NCBI RefSeq assembly: GCF_024198175.1 | Contig: NZ_JAJVKV010000001.1 | Span: 434,001 to 498,000 of the forward strand | Origin: Pyxidicoccus xibeiensis | GTDB lineage: Bacteria > Myxococcota > Myxococcia > Myxococcales > Myxococcaceae | Direction of reading: 5' to 3' | DNA length: 64,000 bases | Shown: positions 53,429 to 62,432 of the stretch, one piece after another | Layout of the letters: the number at the start of each line of letters is the position of its first letter | How positions within the stretch are numbered: the stretch's first letter is position 1 | Program-made: the position numbers and the translations under genes | The notes under the pieces: generated by a model | What the model saw: only the letters and a program-made list of their open reading frames with translations | Told to the model about the DNA's origin: nothing | Databases searched by the model: none

Positions 53429-55593
53429 GAACCCGAGCCTCCCGCGGCGGCCGCCTTCTCGCGCTCCTTGTCCACGTTGATTTCGGTGATGCCCTTGTTG
53501 TCGATGGACAGCAGGAACAGCGGCTTCACCGCCTCGCGCTTCTCGTTGAACGAGGTGCGGCCGGTGGCGCCGTCGAAGTCCTTCAGGCCCGCCAGCGCGT
53601 CACGCATCTGCGCGCGGGTGCGGGGCGCGCCTTCCTTCTTCTCGATGAGCTGCCGCAGCATGCGGCCGGAGTCGTAGCCGATGGCCTCCAGCAGGCCCGG
53701 GTCCCTGCCCGTCTCCGCCTTGTACTCCTCGCGGTACAGCTGCACGAAGCGGCGCGTGGCCGGCCGCTGCGAGTCCACGAAGAAGCCGTCCACGTACACC
53801 GAGCAGGTGACGAACTTGCCGCCGCGCTCGACGAGCTCCGGCAGCCCCGAGCGCCCCTTCGGGCTGCTCCACTGGTTGGCGCCGAAGAGCGTCACCGTCT
53901 TCAGCTCCTTCTTGCCCGTCGTCTTGCGGATGCGCTCCAAATCTCGCGGGTCGCACGCGTTGGTGACGATGTCCTCCACGGCGAGCGCCGGGGCCACCAG
54001 GCTGACGCGCCGCCAGTCGTCCGGCATGAAGATGGCGTCGAAGTCGATGATGGGCTCCACGCCGCTCTTCACCTTCTCCAGCGCCTTGCGGCGGCGGTAC
54101 GCGTCCAGGTTCTCTCCCTGGAGCTCGCGCACGCCGCCCACGTAGTCGCCGCGGTCCTCCAGGTAGTAGCGGCCCACCAGCTTCTTGGCCTCGGTGGTGA
54201 AGGTCGTCTGGTCGTGCGAGTAGCGCTCCGCGCCGCGCACCAGGCCGCCACGCCCCACCACCTCGTCCCAGAAGGTGTCCGCCAGCTCCACGCCGTAGGG
54301 GATGTTCGGGTAGAGCAGCGCGAAGCGCTTGTAGCCCTTCACGTTCATCGCGTAGTCGGCGATGGCGCTCGCCTGCGCGGCGTTGGTGAGCATGTTGCGG
54401 AAGACGTACGGGCCCAGCTCGGTGACGCCCTCCTGGCGGCTCATCGTCAGCAGGGGAACCTGCAGCTCCTCCGCCACCAGCGCCGCGCGCTTGGTGTCAT
54501 CCGCCAGCAGCGGCCCCAGCACGGCGATGGCGCCGTCGTCGAAGGCGAGCTGCTCCATGGCCTGGCCCGTCTTGTTGACGTCGGCCTGCGTGTCCTTCAC
54601 CACCAGCTCCACGTCGCTGCCTTCCAGGCCCAGCTGGATGCCGCGCAGCACGGCCTCGCCGATGGGCTGGTAGCGGCCCGTCATGGGCAGCAGCACGCCC
54701 ACCGTGCGCGGCTTCGCCTCGACGCGGCGGGTGGCCCGCGCCAGCAGCTCGCGCGCCTGGGGCGCGAAGGCATGGCCGGGCGCCTGGGCCAGGAAGCGGT
54801 TCAGCGTCTCCTCCAGCCGCGTCCAGTCCCGCAGGTGGTAGTAGACGCGCGCCAGCTTGAAGGTGAGCAGGGGCCACGCCGGGTTGGACGGGGACAGCCC
54901 CTCCGTCACGCGGGCGATGTCCACGAAGTCCGCGCGACCCTCCACCAGCGACTCCACGCGGGCCACCGCGGCGGCCTGCTCCTCGGCGCCCTGCGCCTGG
55001 CCGGCCTGCTCCACCGCCAGCGTCAGCGCCTGGCCGTACAGGCCCGCGCCCTCGGCGGCACGCGCGGCCTCGGCCTGGAGCTTCTCCTTCTCGGCGCCCT
55101 CGGCGCGGTCGGCCAGGCTGGACAGCGTCTGGTACGCGTCGCGGTACGCGCCCACCTCCATGGCGGAGACGGCCAGCTTGTGCTTGGCGTCATCCGCCTG
55201 CGGGTGGAGCGGGTTCTCGAAGAGCAGCTCGTTGAAGGACCTGCGCGCGTTGGCGTAGTCCTTCGACTCGAAGAAGAGGACGCCGGCCTGGTACAGCGCC
55301 TCCTGGCCCGCGGTGGTGGCGGGGTAGGCCTTGCGCACGGACATGAAGGCCTCGGCGGCCTTCTTCTTGTCCGGAGCGGCCGCGGCCGTCTCTTTCGCCT
55401 GGGCGAGCGCCGCGTCCGCGGCCGGGTCCTTCTTCGCCTCCACGGAAGGGCGCTTCGGGAAGGGGTCACCGGTGGGGACGTCTTCACCGGTGTCGCCACC
55501 TTCAGGAGGCGTGCGGGTGGTCCGGGGGCAGGCCGTCAGTGACAGGGCCAGCGCGACGACGAGCGAGCGGCGCAGCAGGGAAGGGACGTCCAT
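53425..55593 (-). CDS. LppC-like lipoprotein (penicillin-binding protein activator family)
   Basis: A 722-residue lipoprotein (LALSLTAC, Cys22). Residues about 60-280 contain TPR-like helices (AFMSVRKAYPATTAGQEALY, ARRSFNELLFENPLHPQADD). The C-terminal half is a periplasmic-binding fold like the branched amino acid receptor: TVGVLLPMTGRYQPIGEAVL, then NIPYGVELADTFWDEVV. LpoA in enteric bacteria has the same design and activates PBP1A, so a role in cell-wall synthesis is inferred. ATG 55593 is used; 55608 is an alternative with no better ribosome site. It is first in an operon with the WD40 gene. Confidence 0.85.
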   Translation of the reverse strand: MDVPSLLRRSLVVALALSLTACPRTTRTPPEGGDTGEDVPTGDPFPKRPSVEAKKDPAADAALAQAKETAAAAPDKKKAAEAFMSVRKAYPATTAGQEALYQAGVLFFESKDYANARRSFNELLFENPLHPQADDAKHKLAVSAMEVGAYRDAYQTLSSLADRAEGAEKEKLQAEAARAAEGAGLYGQALTLAVEQAGQAQGAEEQAAAVARVESLVEGRADFVDIARVTEGLSPSNPAWPLLTFKLARVYYHLRDWTRLEETLNRFLAQAPGHAFAPQARELLARATRRVEAKPRTVGVLLPMTGRYQPIGEAVLRGIQLGLEGSDVELVVKDTQADVNKTGQAMEQLAFDDGAIAVLGPLLADDTKRAALVAEELQVPLLTMSRQEGVTELGPYVFRNMLTNAAQASAIADYAMNVKGYKRFALLYPNIPYGVELADTFWDEVVGRGGLVRGAERYSHDQTTFTTEAKKLVGRYYLEDRGDYVGGVRELQGENLDAYRRRKALEKVKSGVEPIIDFDAIFMPDDWRRVSLVAPALAVEDIVTNACDPRDLERIRKTTGKKELKTVTLFGANQWSSPKGRSGLPELVERGGKFVTCSVYVDGFFVDSQRPATRRFVQLYREEYKAETGRDPGLLEAIGYDSGRMLRQLIEKKEGAPRTRAQMRDALAGLKDFDGATGRTSFNEKREAVKPLFLLSIDNKGITEINVDKEREKAAAAGGSGS

Positions 55594-55789
55594 GGCAGGG
55601 GCGTGCATAGCAGCGGGGTGCGCCTCCGTCGACAACGGAGCGGGGTGAAGCTTCCACCGGGAAACCCCTCCCCACTGCACCGCCCGTACCCGTGCCCGCC
55701 AGCCGTGCGGGCGTCAGGTGCAGCACGCTTTCGCGCCGCCATGCGGCACGGGGGCCACGGGGTGTGGCCCTCCGCCCGCGCGGACGTCG

Positions 55790-56917
55790 TCAGCCGAACA
55801 GCTCCTTCACCTTGGCGAAGAAGCTCTTGGACTGCGGGTGCGACTCCTCGCCGGCGGCCTCGGCGAACTTCTCCAGCAGCTCGCGCTGCTTCGAGGTCAG
55901 CTCCGTGGGCGTCTCCACCACCACGCGCACGTGCTGATCTCCACGCTGCTGGCTGTGCAGGTGCGGGATGCCCTTGCCCTTCAGGCGGAACACCTTGCCG
56001 GACTGGGTGCCGTTGGGGATGGTCATCTTCACCTTCCCGTCCAGCGTGGGGACGTCGATCTTCGCGCCCAGCGCCGCCTGGGTGAAGGAGATGGGCACCT
56101 CGCAGAAGACCTCGTACTCCTCGCGCTGGAAGAGCGGGTGCTCCTTGACGATGACGGTGACGTAGAGGTCGCCCGCGGGGCCGCCGCGGTCTCCCGGCTC
56201 GCCCATGCCGCCCAGCCGCACGCGCGTGCCGTTGTCCACGCCGCCGGGGATGGCCACCTCGATGACCTCTTCCGAGGGCACCTTGCCGCTGCCCTTGCAG
56301 CGCGTGCACGGGTCCGGCACCACCGCGCCGGTGCCGCCACAGTCCGAGCACGGCCGCGACACCGCGAAGAAGCCCTGCGTGTAGCGCACCTCGCCGGCGC
56401 CGCCGCACGTGCCGCACGGCCGGGGGCCCTGGTTCGTCTTGCTGCCGGTGCCGGTGCACGTCTCGCACTTCTTCGGCCGCGGAATCGTCACCTTGGGCCG
56501 GCAGCCGAAGGCCGCCTCCTCGAAGGTGATCTCCAGGTTGTAGCGCAGGTCCGCGCCACGCGAGCTCGTCCGCCGTCCACCCCGGGCGCCGCCGAAGATG
56601 TCGCCGAAGATCTCGCCGAAGATGTCGTTGATGTTGACGCCCTGGAACCCGCCGCCCGCGCCGCCGAAGCCCTCGAACGGGTTGCCCGCGTGCCCGAAGC
56701 GGTCGTACTTCGCACGCCGCTCCGGGTCGCTCAGCACTTCATAGGCCTCCGAGGCTTCCTTGAACTTCTCCTCGGCGGCCGGGTTCCCCTGGTTGCGGTC
56801 CGGGTGGTACTGGAGCGCCACCTTCCGGAATGCGCTCTTCAGCTCCTGAGCGGAGACGGTCTTCTGGACGCCCAGGACCTCGTAGTAGTCGCGCTTCTGA
56901 CCCGCCGCACCTGCCAT
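55790..56917 (-). CDS. dnaJ: chaperone DnaJ
   Basis: A 375-residue type I J-protein that stimulates DnaK. The J domain has HPD at 38-40 (ALQYHPDRNQG), then a Gly/Phe-rich linker, four CxxCxGxG zinc motifs (CETCTGTG, CGTCGGAG, CSDCGGTG, CTRCKGSG) and the C-terminal peptide-binding domains (VAIPGGVDNGTRVRL). All classical features are complete. The gene is not beside dnaK in this window. Confidence 0.97.
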   Translation of the reverse strand: MAGAAGQKRDYYEVLGVQKTVSAQELKSAFRKVALQYHPDRNQGNPAAEEKFKEASEAYEVLSDPERRAKYDRFGHAGNPFEGFGGAGGGFQGVNINDIFGEIFGDIFGGARGGRRTSSRGADLRYNLEITFEEAAFGCRPKVTIPRPKKCETCTGTGSKTNQGPRPCGTCGGAGEVRYTQGFFAVSRPCSDCGGTGAVVPDPCTRCKGSGKVPSEEVIEVAIPGGVDNGTRVRLGGMGEPGDRGGPAGDLYVTVIVKEHPLFQREEYEVFCEVPISFTQAALGAKIDVPTLDGKVKMTIPNGTQSGKVFRLKGKGIPHLHSQQRGDQHVRVVVETPTELTSKQRELLEKFAEAAGEESHPQSKSFFAKVKELFG

Positions 56918-57018
56918 CGATTACAACCCCTGGAAATTGCTGGATTTTTGTCGCCGCGTAAATCTCTGAGCCACTATAACGCAGCGAAACGAGCCAGCAA
57001 TCCAAGGGGCGGTGTCGC

Positions 57019-57468
57019 CTACACGGTCCACACGCGATTGGCCGTGAGCTCCATGCGGGCCAGCCGGCGCTTGAGTCCCGGGTCCACCGGGCCGTTGGCG
57101 GCCCACTTCGGGACCACGAAGTGCAGCTCGGCGTTGTAGAGCTTCGCGGCGCTGGCCAGCAGGCTCCAGCGGTTCTCCGCGGTGGGATCATCCACCATGT
57201 GCGGGGTGACAATCTCCAGGATGATGGGTGTGCGCGCCGAGTCCGACTGGCGGCAGGTGAAGTCGGGGCGATGGTCTTCGATGGTTCCTGACAGGATGGG
57301 AGGAGGCATGAAGCCGGGAAGGCGCGCCTTGATGTCCGAGTACCCGATGGTGCGGAAGTACTCGGCCATGAGCCACAGGAGCCGCCGGCGCTCCTCGTCC
57401 TCCACCACCGGCTCACAGCCCGGATTGAACAGGGCCTCTTTTTCGTTATTGGTTTCCATGGCTCCCAT
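57019..57468 (-). CDS. hypothetical protein upstream of dnaJ
   Basis: A 149-residue soluble protein I do not recognise. Around residues 68-88 it has HRPDFTC...IILEIVTPH: an Asp and a Glu at nuclease-like spacing, but Lys is replaced by Val, so a nuclease role is not supported. ATG 57468 is used; ATG 57459 is an alternative. Longer readings run antisense to the ABC exporter gene and are rejected. It is 101 bp upstream of dnaJ on the same strand. Confidence 0.7.
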   Translation of the reverse strand: MGAMETNNEKEALFNPGCEPVVEDEERRRLLWLMAEYFRTIGYSDIKARLPGFMPPPILSGTIEDHRPDFTCRQSDSARTPIILEIVTPHMVDDPTAENRWSLLASAAKLYNAELHFVVPKWAANGPVDPGLKRRLARMELTANRVWTV

Positions 57469-57618
57469 GAAGCTGTCCGCAGGGATGTAGGGGGGCAATG
57501 GAACTGGCCTGCCTGCCCTCTGTGGCAGGTGGCAGGGCAGGCGGCAGGGCATGAAAGAAGGTGCCCACGCTGGCCTTGGACGTCGCGGCGACTCAGTGAC
57601 AGAGTCCGCCGCCGAACA

Positions 57619-59382
57619 GTGGCTCCAAGACCTCCCGCACACGTCTACCGCCGGCTCCTCGGCTACCTGCGTCCCTACCGCTGGCTGCTCGCGGCGGGAG
57701 TCGGCGCGTCGCTCGTCGCCGCGGCGGCCACGGCCGCCTACGCGTGGGTGGTGGGCCCGCTCTTGCGCGCGGTGCTCACCGGTGAGCCCATCACCGTGGC
57801 GGGCGTCGCACTGCCAGGAGAAGCGCTGCTCGAGCGACTGCCGCTCCTGGTGGTGCTGGTCGCGTTGGTGAAGGCCACCGCCCAGTTCCTCCAGGGCGGG
57901 CTGATGCAGCGGCTGGGCCAGCGAGTGATGGCGGACCTGCGAGGGTTCCTCTACGGGCGGCTGCTCGGACAACCGCCCGCGTTCTTCGAGCGGCGTCACT
58001 CGGGAGAGCTGCTCACGCGCTTCACCTCGGAAGTTCCGATGGTGGAGTTCTCCGTGACTCAGGCGCTCACGTCCTACATCCGGGATGGGCTGCAGATTGT
58101 CGCGCTGCTGGTCACCTGCTTCCTCATCGATGGAAGGCTTTTCCTCTTCACGTTCATCGTGGTGCCGGTGACGGTGCTGCCAATCAACCGCTTTGCCCGC
58201 TCGCTCAAGAAGGTCGCGGCGCGCTCGCAGCAGCGGCTGGGGGCGCTGACGTCGCTCACCGGCGAGCAGCTGCAGAACCTGCCGGTGGTGCAGGCCTTCG
58301 GCGGGCAGGCGCGCGCGGTGGAGACATACGAAGCGGAGGCGGAGCGGTACCTGGCGGAGATGCGCCGCTCGCTCTTCCTGCGCGGCGCGGTGAGCCCCAC
58401 GGTGGAGCTGCTGGGCATCGCCGGCGTGGCCATGGCGATTGCCTGGGGGGCGCGCGCGGTGGCGGCGGACGCGGCGCTGGCAGGAAGGCTGCTGTCGTTC
58501 CTGGCGGCGGCGCTGCTTTTGTACCAGCCGGTGAAGTCGCTGAGCGGCACGCTGTCGCAGGTGATGCTGGGGCTGTCGGCGGCGGAGCGGCTGTTCGCGC
58601 TCGCGGACGAGCCGGCGCCGCCGGACGTGGGCGACGCGGCGGGGCCGCTGTCCCAGGCGCTGGTGCTGGAGGGCGTGCGGGCCACGTACTCCGATGGGCG
58701 CGAGGCGCTGCGCGGCGTGGACCTGGTGGTGCCCGCGGGCTCGCGCGTGGCGCTGGTGGGGCCTTCGGGCGCGGGGAAGACGACGCTGTTCTCCGTGCTG
58801 CTGGGCTTCCTGCCGGCGTCGGGCGGGCGGGTGCTGTGGGACGGCGCGCCGCTGACGGGGCTGAAGCCGTCGAGCGTGCGGGGGCAGGTGGCGTGGGTGC
58901 CGCAGGAGCCGGTGCTCTTCTCCGGGACGGTGCGGCACAACCTGCGGCTGGGCAGGCCGGAGGCGACGGACGAGGAGCTCTGGGAGGCGCTGCGGCTGGC
59001 GTACGCGGACGACTTCGTGCGCTCGCTGCCGGGCGGGCTGGACGAGCCGGTGGGTGAGCGTGGAGGCCGGCTGTCGGGAGGGCAGCGGCAGCGGCTGGTG
59101 CTGGCGCGGGCGTTCCTGTGCAGGCCGTCGGTGCTGCTGCTGGACGAGCCCACCAGCGCGCTGGACGCGGCGAGCGAGGCGGCGGTGGGCGCGGGCCTGA
59201 CGGCGCTGATGAAGGGGCGCACGGTGCTGGTGATTGCACACCGGCTGTCGACGGTGCGCGACGCGGACCTCATCGCCGTGGTGGAGGGCGGCCGGGTGGT
59301 GGAGGCCGGCACCCACGCGGAGCTGCTCGCGCTGCGCGGGCGCTACACGCAGCTGCTGGGCAACGGCGCCGTCGCGGCCTGA
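57619..59382 (+). CDS. MsbA-like ABC exporter (fused permease and ATPase)
   Basis: A 587-residue half-transporter. Six membrane helices occupy residues about 15-300, and the C-terminal ATPase has Walker A GPSGAGKTT, Q-loop VPQEPVLFSG, signature LSGGQRQRL, Walker B VLLLDEPTSALD and switch IAHRLSTV. It would work as a homodimer to flip lipids or export a hydrophobic substrate or peptide. Start uncertain: GTG 57619 fits the usual family N-terminus (YRRLLGYLRPYRW follows); an upstream GTG at 57529 adds 30 atypical residues. Confidence 0.92.
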   Translation: MAPRPPAHVYRRLLGYLRPYRWLLAAGVGASLVAAAATAAYAWVVGPLLRAVLTGEPITVAGVALPGEALLERLPLLVVLVALVKATAQFLQGGLMQRLGQRVMADLRGFLYGRLLGQPPAFFERRHSGELLTRFTSEVPMVEFSVTQALTSYIRDGLQIVALLVTCFLIDGRLFLFTFIVVPVTVLPINRFARSLKKVAARSQQRLGALTSLTGEQLQNLPVVQAFGGQARAVETYEAEAERYLAEMRRSLFLRGAVSPTVELLGIAGVAMAIAWGARAVAADAALAGRLLSFLAAALLLYQPVKSLSGTLSQVMLGLSAAERLFALADEPAPPDVGDAAGPLSQALVLEGVRATYSDGREALRGVDLVVPAGSRVALVGPSGAGKTTLFSVLLGFLPASGGRVLWDGAPLTGLKPSSVRGQVAWVPQEPVLFSGTVRHNLRLGRPEATDEELWEALRLAYADDFVRSLPGGLDEPVGERGGRLSGGQRQRLVLARAFLCRPSVLLLDEPTSALDAASEAAVGAGLTALMKGRTVLVIAHRLSTVRDADLIAVVEGGRVVEAGTHAELLALRGRYTQLLGNGAVAA

Positions 59383-59482
59383 GGCGCGGGGTCAAAGGCC
59401 CGGGCCCGCCAGGCCGTGGGCTGCCCGCGCCACCTCCGTCCTTGCCTCGCCGTCCCCCCTCTGCCACCGTCGCCTCCGCCTC

Positions 59483-59860
59483 ATGCGTCATCGGGAGCCC
59501 CTGTCCCTCAACGCCCTGCTGCTCGTGCCCGCGCTGGCGCTCGCGGCGCTGGCGTGTGTGGCGGTGTCGGCCCGGCAGCTGGCCCTGGCCACCGCCGCCA
59601 CCGTCACCCTGGCGCTCGTCCCCCTCGTCTTCCGCCTGTGGACGCGCACCTGGTACCGAGGCCTCGTGCTGCGCGGCATGGGCGTCTTCCTCCTCGGCAT
59701 GCACGTGCCCCTGCTCCTGGGCGGCGCGCTGGCCTATGGCCGCATCGGCTGCGCCGACGGCGGGTGCCCCCGCGTCTACCTGCTGGGTGTGCTGGTGTCG
59801 CCCGTGGTGGGAGTCCTCTCGAGCGTCGTCTATTGGCTCGTGGGTCGTCCTCCAGCCTGA
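59483..59860 (+). CDS. small four-helix membrane protein
   Basis: A 125-residue inner-membrane protein with four hydrophobic segments (such as ALLLVPALALAALACVAVSA, MGVFLLGMHVPLLLGGALAY and YLLGVLVSPVVGVLSSVVYW). Two Cys lie in IGCADGGCP between helices. No family recognised. Codon bias is normal. The next gene, also a membrane protein, starts 39 bp after its stop. Confidence 0.78.
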   Translation: MRHREPLSLNALLLVPALALAALACVAVSARQLALATAATVTLALVPLVFRLWTRTWYRGLVLRGMGVFLLGMHVPLLLGGALAYGRIGCADGGCPRVYLLGVLVSPVVGVLSSVVYWLVGRPPA

Positions 59861-59876
59861 ATTCACAGTTTTAACG

Positions 59877-59894
59877 GGAGAGACTATTCTCTCC
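59877..59894. promoter_or_regulatory. perfect dyad GGAGAGA-CTAT-TCTCTCC before the gene at 59899
   Basis: A perfect 7-bp inverted repeat with a 4-base centre ends five bases before the ATG at 59899. No Shine-Dalgarno lies at the normal distance; the only GGAG is inside the dyad. It may be an operator or a translation-blocking hairpin. Confidence 0.5.
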
Positions 59895-59898
59895 TGAA

Positions 59899-60918
59899 AT
59901 GCTCGTTCCCTTCCGGCTCCGTCTCGCGCCCGGGCTCTCCGTGGCGGCAATCCTGCCCGCCACGGTGTTCCTGTGGTGCTTCACGCTTGCACCTCTGATG
60001 CACGGTGCGGCGGGGCTCTCGCACGCGGTGGATGCGGCGGGGCCCTACGCGGCGCTGGTGGCGCTGGCGCTGCTGGTGGAGCTGCCGGTGCTGGCGCTGG
60101 CGCTGGCCACCTCCGGCGCGGAGCGGCGGGTGCCGCTGGCCGTCATGCTGGGCATGGCCACGCTGCCGTGGATGCTGGGGCTGATGGGGACGGAGGTGCT
60201 GGTGGACAGGGCCGCTGCCGCCCTGCCCCACCCGGACACGCTGGAGGCCGGCCTCGCGCTGGCCGCCAGCACCGGCCGGGCCATGGCGCCGCGCCTGCTG
60301 GGGGCGTGGACGAGCGCCGCGCTGCTGCTGGGGCTGGCGCTGGGGCTCGCCCTGGCGCGCTTCGGCCCGGCGCACGCCGAGGACACGGGCTCCCGCCACA
60401 AGCGGGGCCTGCTGCTGGCCAGCGCTGTCTGCGCTTCACTCGCCTCGGTGGCCCTGGTGGGCGCGCTGGAGGCCCGTCACCTGTTCGAGTGGCTCACGGG
60501 CCTGGCGCACAGCCCGGAGGCGGAGCGCGTGGCGCGCGTCACCGCGGGGCTGGCGGCGGCGGACGAGCTGCGCGTGCTGCGCCAGGCCTGCACGGCGCTG
60601 CTCGCGGTGCTCGGCCTGGCGCTGCTGGCGCGGCGCGCGCCGCGTGACGCGCACTCCCGGCTGGGCTGGTCCGCGCGGCTGGTGCCCGCCGCGGCGGTGG
60701 CCGTCCTGCTGGTGCTGGACGCGCACCCGGTCCGCTCCGCCACCGAGCGCATGCCGGGCGACGCGACGCTCGCGCATCAGCCCAGCAAGATGAGCGCCAG
60801 GATGCCCACGCCCACCAGCAGGCCCAGCGCGAGCACGGCCACCATCATCAGGCCCTCCGACTCGCGCACCACCGGCGGGACCACCTCGTCCGGCAGCGGC
60901 GCGCCGAACGCGGGCTGA
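59899..60918 (+). CDS. hypothetical multi-pass membrane protein overlapping the next gene antisense
   Basis: A 339-residue protein with six or more membrane segments (such as VALALLVELPVLALALATSG and ACTALLAVLGLALLARRA). The last 40 or so residues (Ser/Thr/Pro-rich, SARMPTPTSRPSASTATI) come from DNA that is antisense to the gene at 60777-61388, where it encodes a membrane anchor. Since no earlier stop is present in this frame, the two convergent genes overlap by 142 bp. The overlapped tail may be a recent read-through extension rather than a selected part. No family recognised. Confidence 0.7.
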   Translation: MLVPFRLRLAPGLSVAAILPATVFLWCFTLAPLMHGAAGLSHAVDAAGPYAALVALALLVELPVLALALATSGAERRVPLAVMLGMATLPWMLGLMGTEVLVDRAAAALPHPDTLEAGLALAASTGRAMAPRLLGAWTSAALLLGLALGLALARFGPAHAEDTGSRHKRGLLLASAVCASLASVALVGALEARHLFEWLTGLAHSPEAERVARVTAGLAAADELRVLRQACTALLAVLGLALLARRAPRDAHSRLGWSARLVPAAAVAVLLVLDAHPVRSATERMPGDATLAHQPSKMSARMPTPTSRPSASTATIIRPSDSRTTGGTTSSGSGAPNAG

Positions 60919-61388
60919 GCGGGGGCCGCGGGCGGCAGCGCCGGCAGCGTGGGCTCCGACGGCCGCTGCACGCTCATCTCCAGCCCCTCGCGCGCCAGCG
61001 CCAGCACGCGCTGCATGTGGAGGATGTAGCGGTCCTGTCCCGTGTACGTCCCCATGGCCACCGCGGCGCGCAGCAGCCGGTTGGGCACCAGCTGCGGGTC
61101 CGCCTTCACCACCACCGATGCGCGGCCGACGACGTTGGCGCTGCCCCGGTCCACGCTCGCCGTGAGCACCCCCTGCCCGCTCGCCCAGATGTAGTGGTCG
61201 TCCAGCAGCGTCAGCTCCTGCCGCTGCACGCGCCCCTCGTCGTCCACCAGCGACAGCAGCTCCGCGCCGTCCGGGCACAGGTGCCACACCGTGCGCAGCC
61301 CGTTCTCTCCCGGCGGGCCCTCCACCGCGTGCACCCGGTAGAGTGCCTGCACCGCGGTCTTCAACGTCTCCACCGAGCTGTCTGCCAT
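60777..61388 (-). CDS. tail-anchored hypothetical protein
   Basis: A 203-residue protein with a soluble N-terminal domain (about 1-145, containing DDHYIWASGQGVLTASVD and GTYTGQDRYILHMQRVLALA), a Pro/Ala linker and a single C-terminal membrane helix (LMMVAVLALGLLVGVGILAL), so it is likely anchored by its tail with the domain in the cytoplasm. Function unknown. It converges with and overlaps the preceding gene by 142 bp. Confidence 0.78.
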   Translation of the reverse strand: MADSSVETLKTAVQALYRVHAVEGPPGENGLRTVWHLCPDGAELLSLVDDEGRVQRQELTLLDDHYIWASGQGVLTASVDRGSANVVGRASVVVKADPQLVPNRLLRAAVAMGTYTGQDRYILHMQRVLALAREGLEMSVQRPSEPTLPALPPAAPAQPAFGAPLPDEVVPPVVRESEGLMMVAVLALGLLVGVGILALILLG

Positions 61389-61667
61389 GAGTGCCCGAGA
61401 CTAGGAGCGACGGGCCGGAAACGGAAGCCGGACTGCCCCTCGGCTGCCCGGCTCCACACGCTCCTCTCCCGCCAGCGGCCTTCCTACGTTCGGAGGACGG
61501 GGGACGTGCGGCAGCGGACACCTCGCACGCGCGGGACTATCCCCGAGGAGTCAGCCCATGGCCATCATTCCCCAGACGCCCGCCGGGACACGCCCTTCAC
61601 CGGAGACGTCCTGGAGGACTGAAGCCACGTGCGCCCGCCCGCCCGCTGTGCTTAGCGTCCCGCCCGA

Positions 61668-62429
61668 ATGAGCCGCTCCCGTGACAAGAGCCCCGACTTC
61701 CAACGCCAGTTCGAGGGCGCGCAGACGCTCGACGGACTGCTGGACCTGTCTGGCAGTTCCATGAACAGCGCCCAGGTGCTTGCCCGCATGCAGGCCGCCC
61801 AGGCCGAGGGCACGCCCTACAACGACGTCATCCCCACCCTCTTCGAGGACGAGCCGCGCTTTCCCTCGCCGGACATCGCCCGGCGCCTGTTCCAGAACCT
61901 GCTGGGGCTCTGGGACCTGGTGGAGGAAGGCAAGGCTGTGCGGGTGGATGACGGCCCCCGCCCGCCCCGGCCGAAGAAGGTGAAGCCCCCGCCGCCCGGC
62001 GCCTTCCACCCGGGGGAGCCGACGGGTGAATTCGTGGAGGCCGCCTGGCGTTACCTGGAAGACGACGAGAAGGCGCGCACGCGGCTGGGCCACTCGTTCG
62101 AGAACCGGCAGGACGCGTTGCTGGGCGCGCTTGACGGCATGGGGCTCACGGACGAAGGATATGGCGTCGCCCGTCACCTCCTCTTCGAGATGCACGCCAT
62201 GCTGGAGCTGGGCTGGCCACCGGGACTCAGCTCCGTGGACCCGGCGGTACTGGAGGCGGACACGGAAGCGCCACCCGTGCCGCAGCCGCTTCGGGCGTAC
62301 GCGGACGAGGCGCTTTTCGAGGCGGAGCAGGACGAGGAGCAGCCCCTTTCCTCCCAGGAGCTGGAGGGGGTGCGGCGTCTCGTCCATCGCGGACTCGCGG
62401 CGCTCTGGAGCGCGCGCAAGGGGAGATGA
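61668..62429 (+). CDS. hypothetical protein
   Basis: A 253-residue cytosolic, mostly helical protein of unknown family, with a Pro/Lys-rich hinge near residue 105 (RPPRPKKVKPPPP). No motif that gives a function. The following gene starts 3 bp after its stop, so the two form an operon. The 279 bp upstream show a short weak reading frame and nothing else certain. Confidence 0.75.
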   Translation: MSRSRDKSPDFQRQFEGAQTLDGLLDLSGSSMNSAQVLARMQAAQAEGTPYNDVIPTLFEDEPRFPSPDIARRLFQNLLGLWDLVEEGKAVRVDDGPRPPRPKKVKPPPPGAFHPGEPTGEFVEAAWRYLEDDEKARTRLGHSFENRQDALLGALDGMGLTDEGYGVARHLLFEMHAMLELGWPPGLSSVDPAVLEADTEAPPVPQPLRAYADEALFEAEQDEEQPLSSQELEGVRRLVHRGLAALWSARKGR

Positions 62430-62432
62430 AGG

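Noticed and set aside
57019-59316. Full 765-codon minus-strand frame
   Set aside because: Only the last 149 codons look like a gene; the rest is antisense to the ABC exporter.
61558-61671. 37-codon plus-strand frame overlapping the start of the gene at 61668
   Set aside because: It has a fair ribosome site, but third-position GC is well below that of real genes here and no conserved pattern shows.
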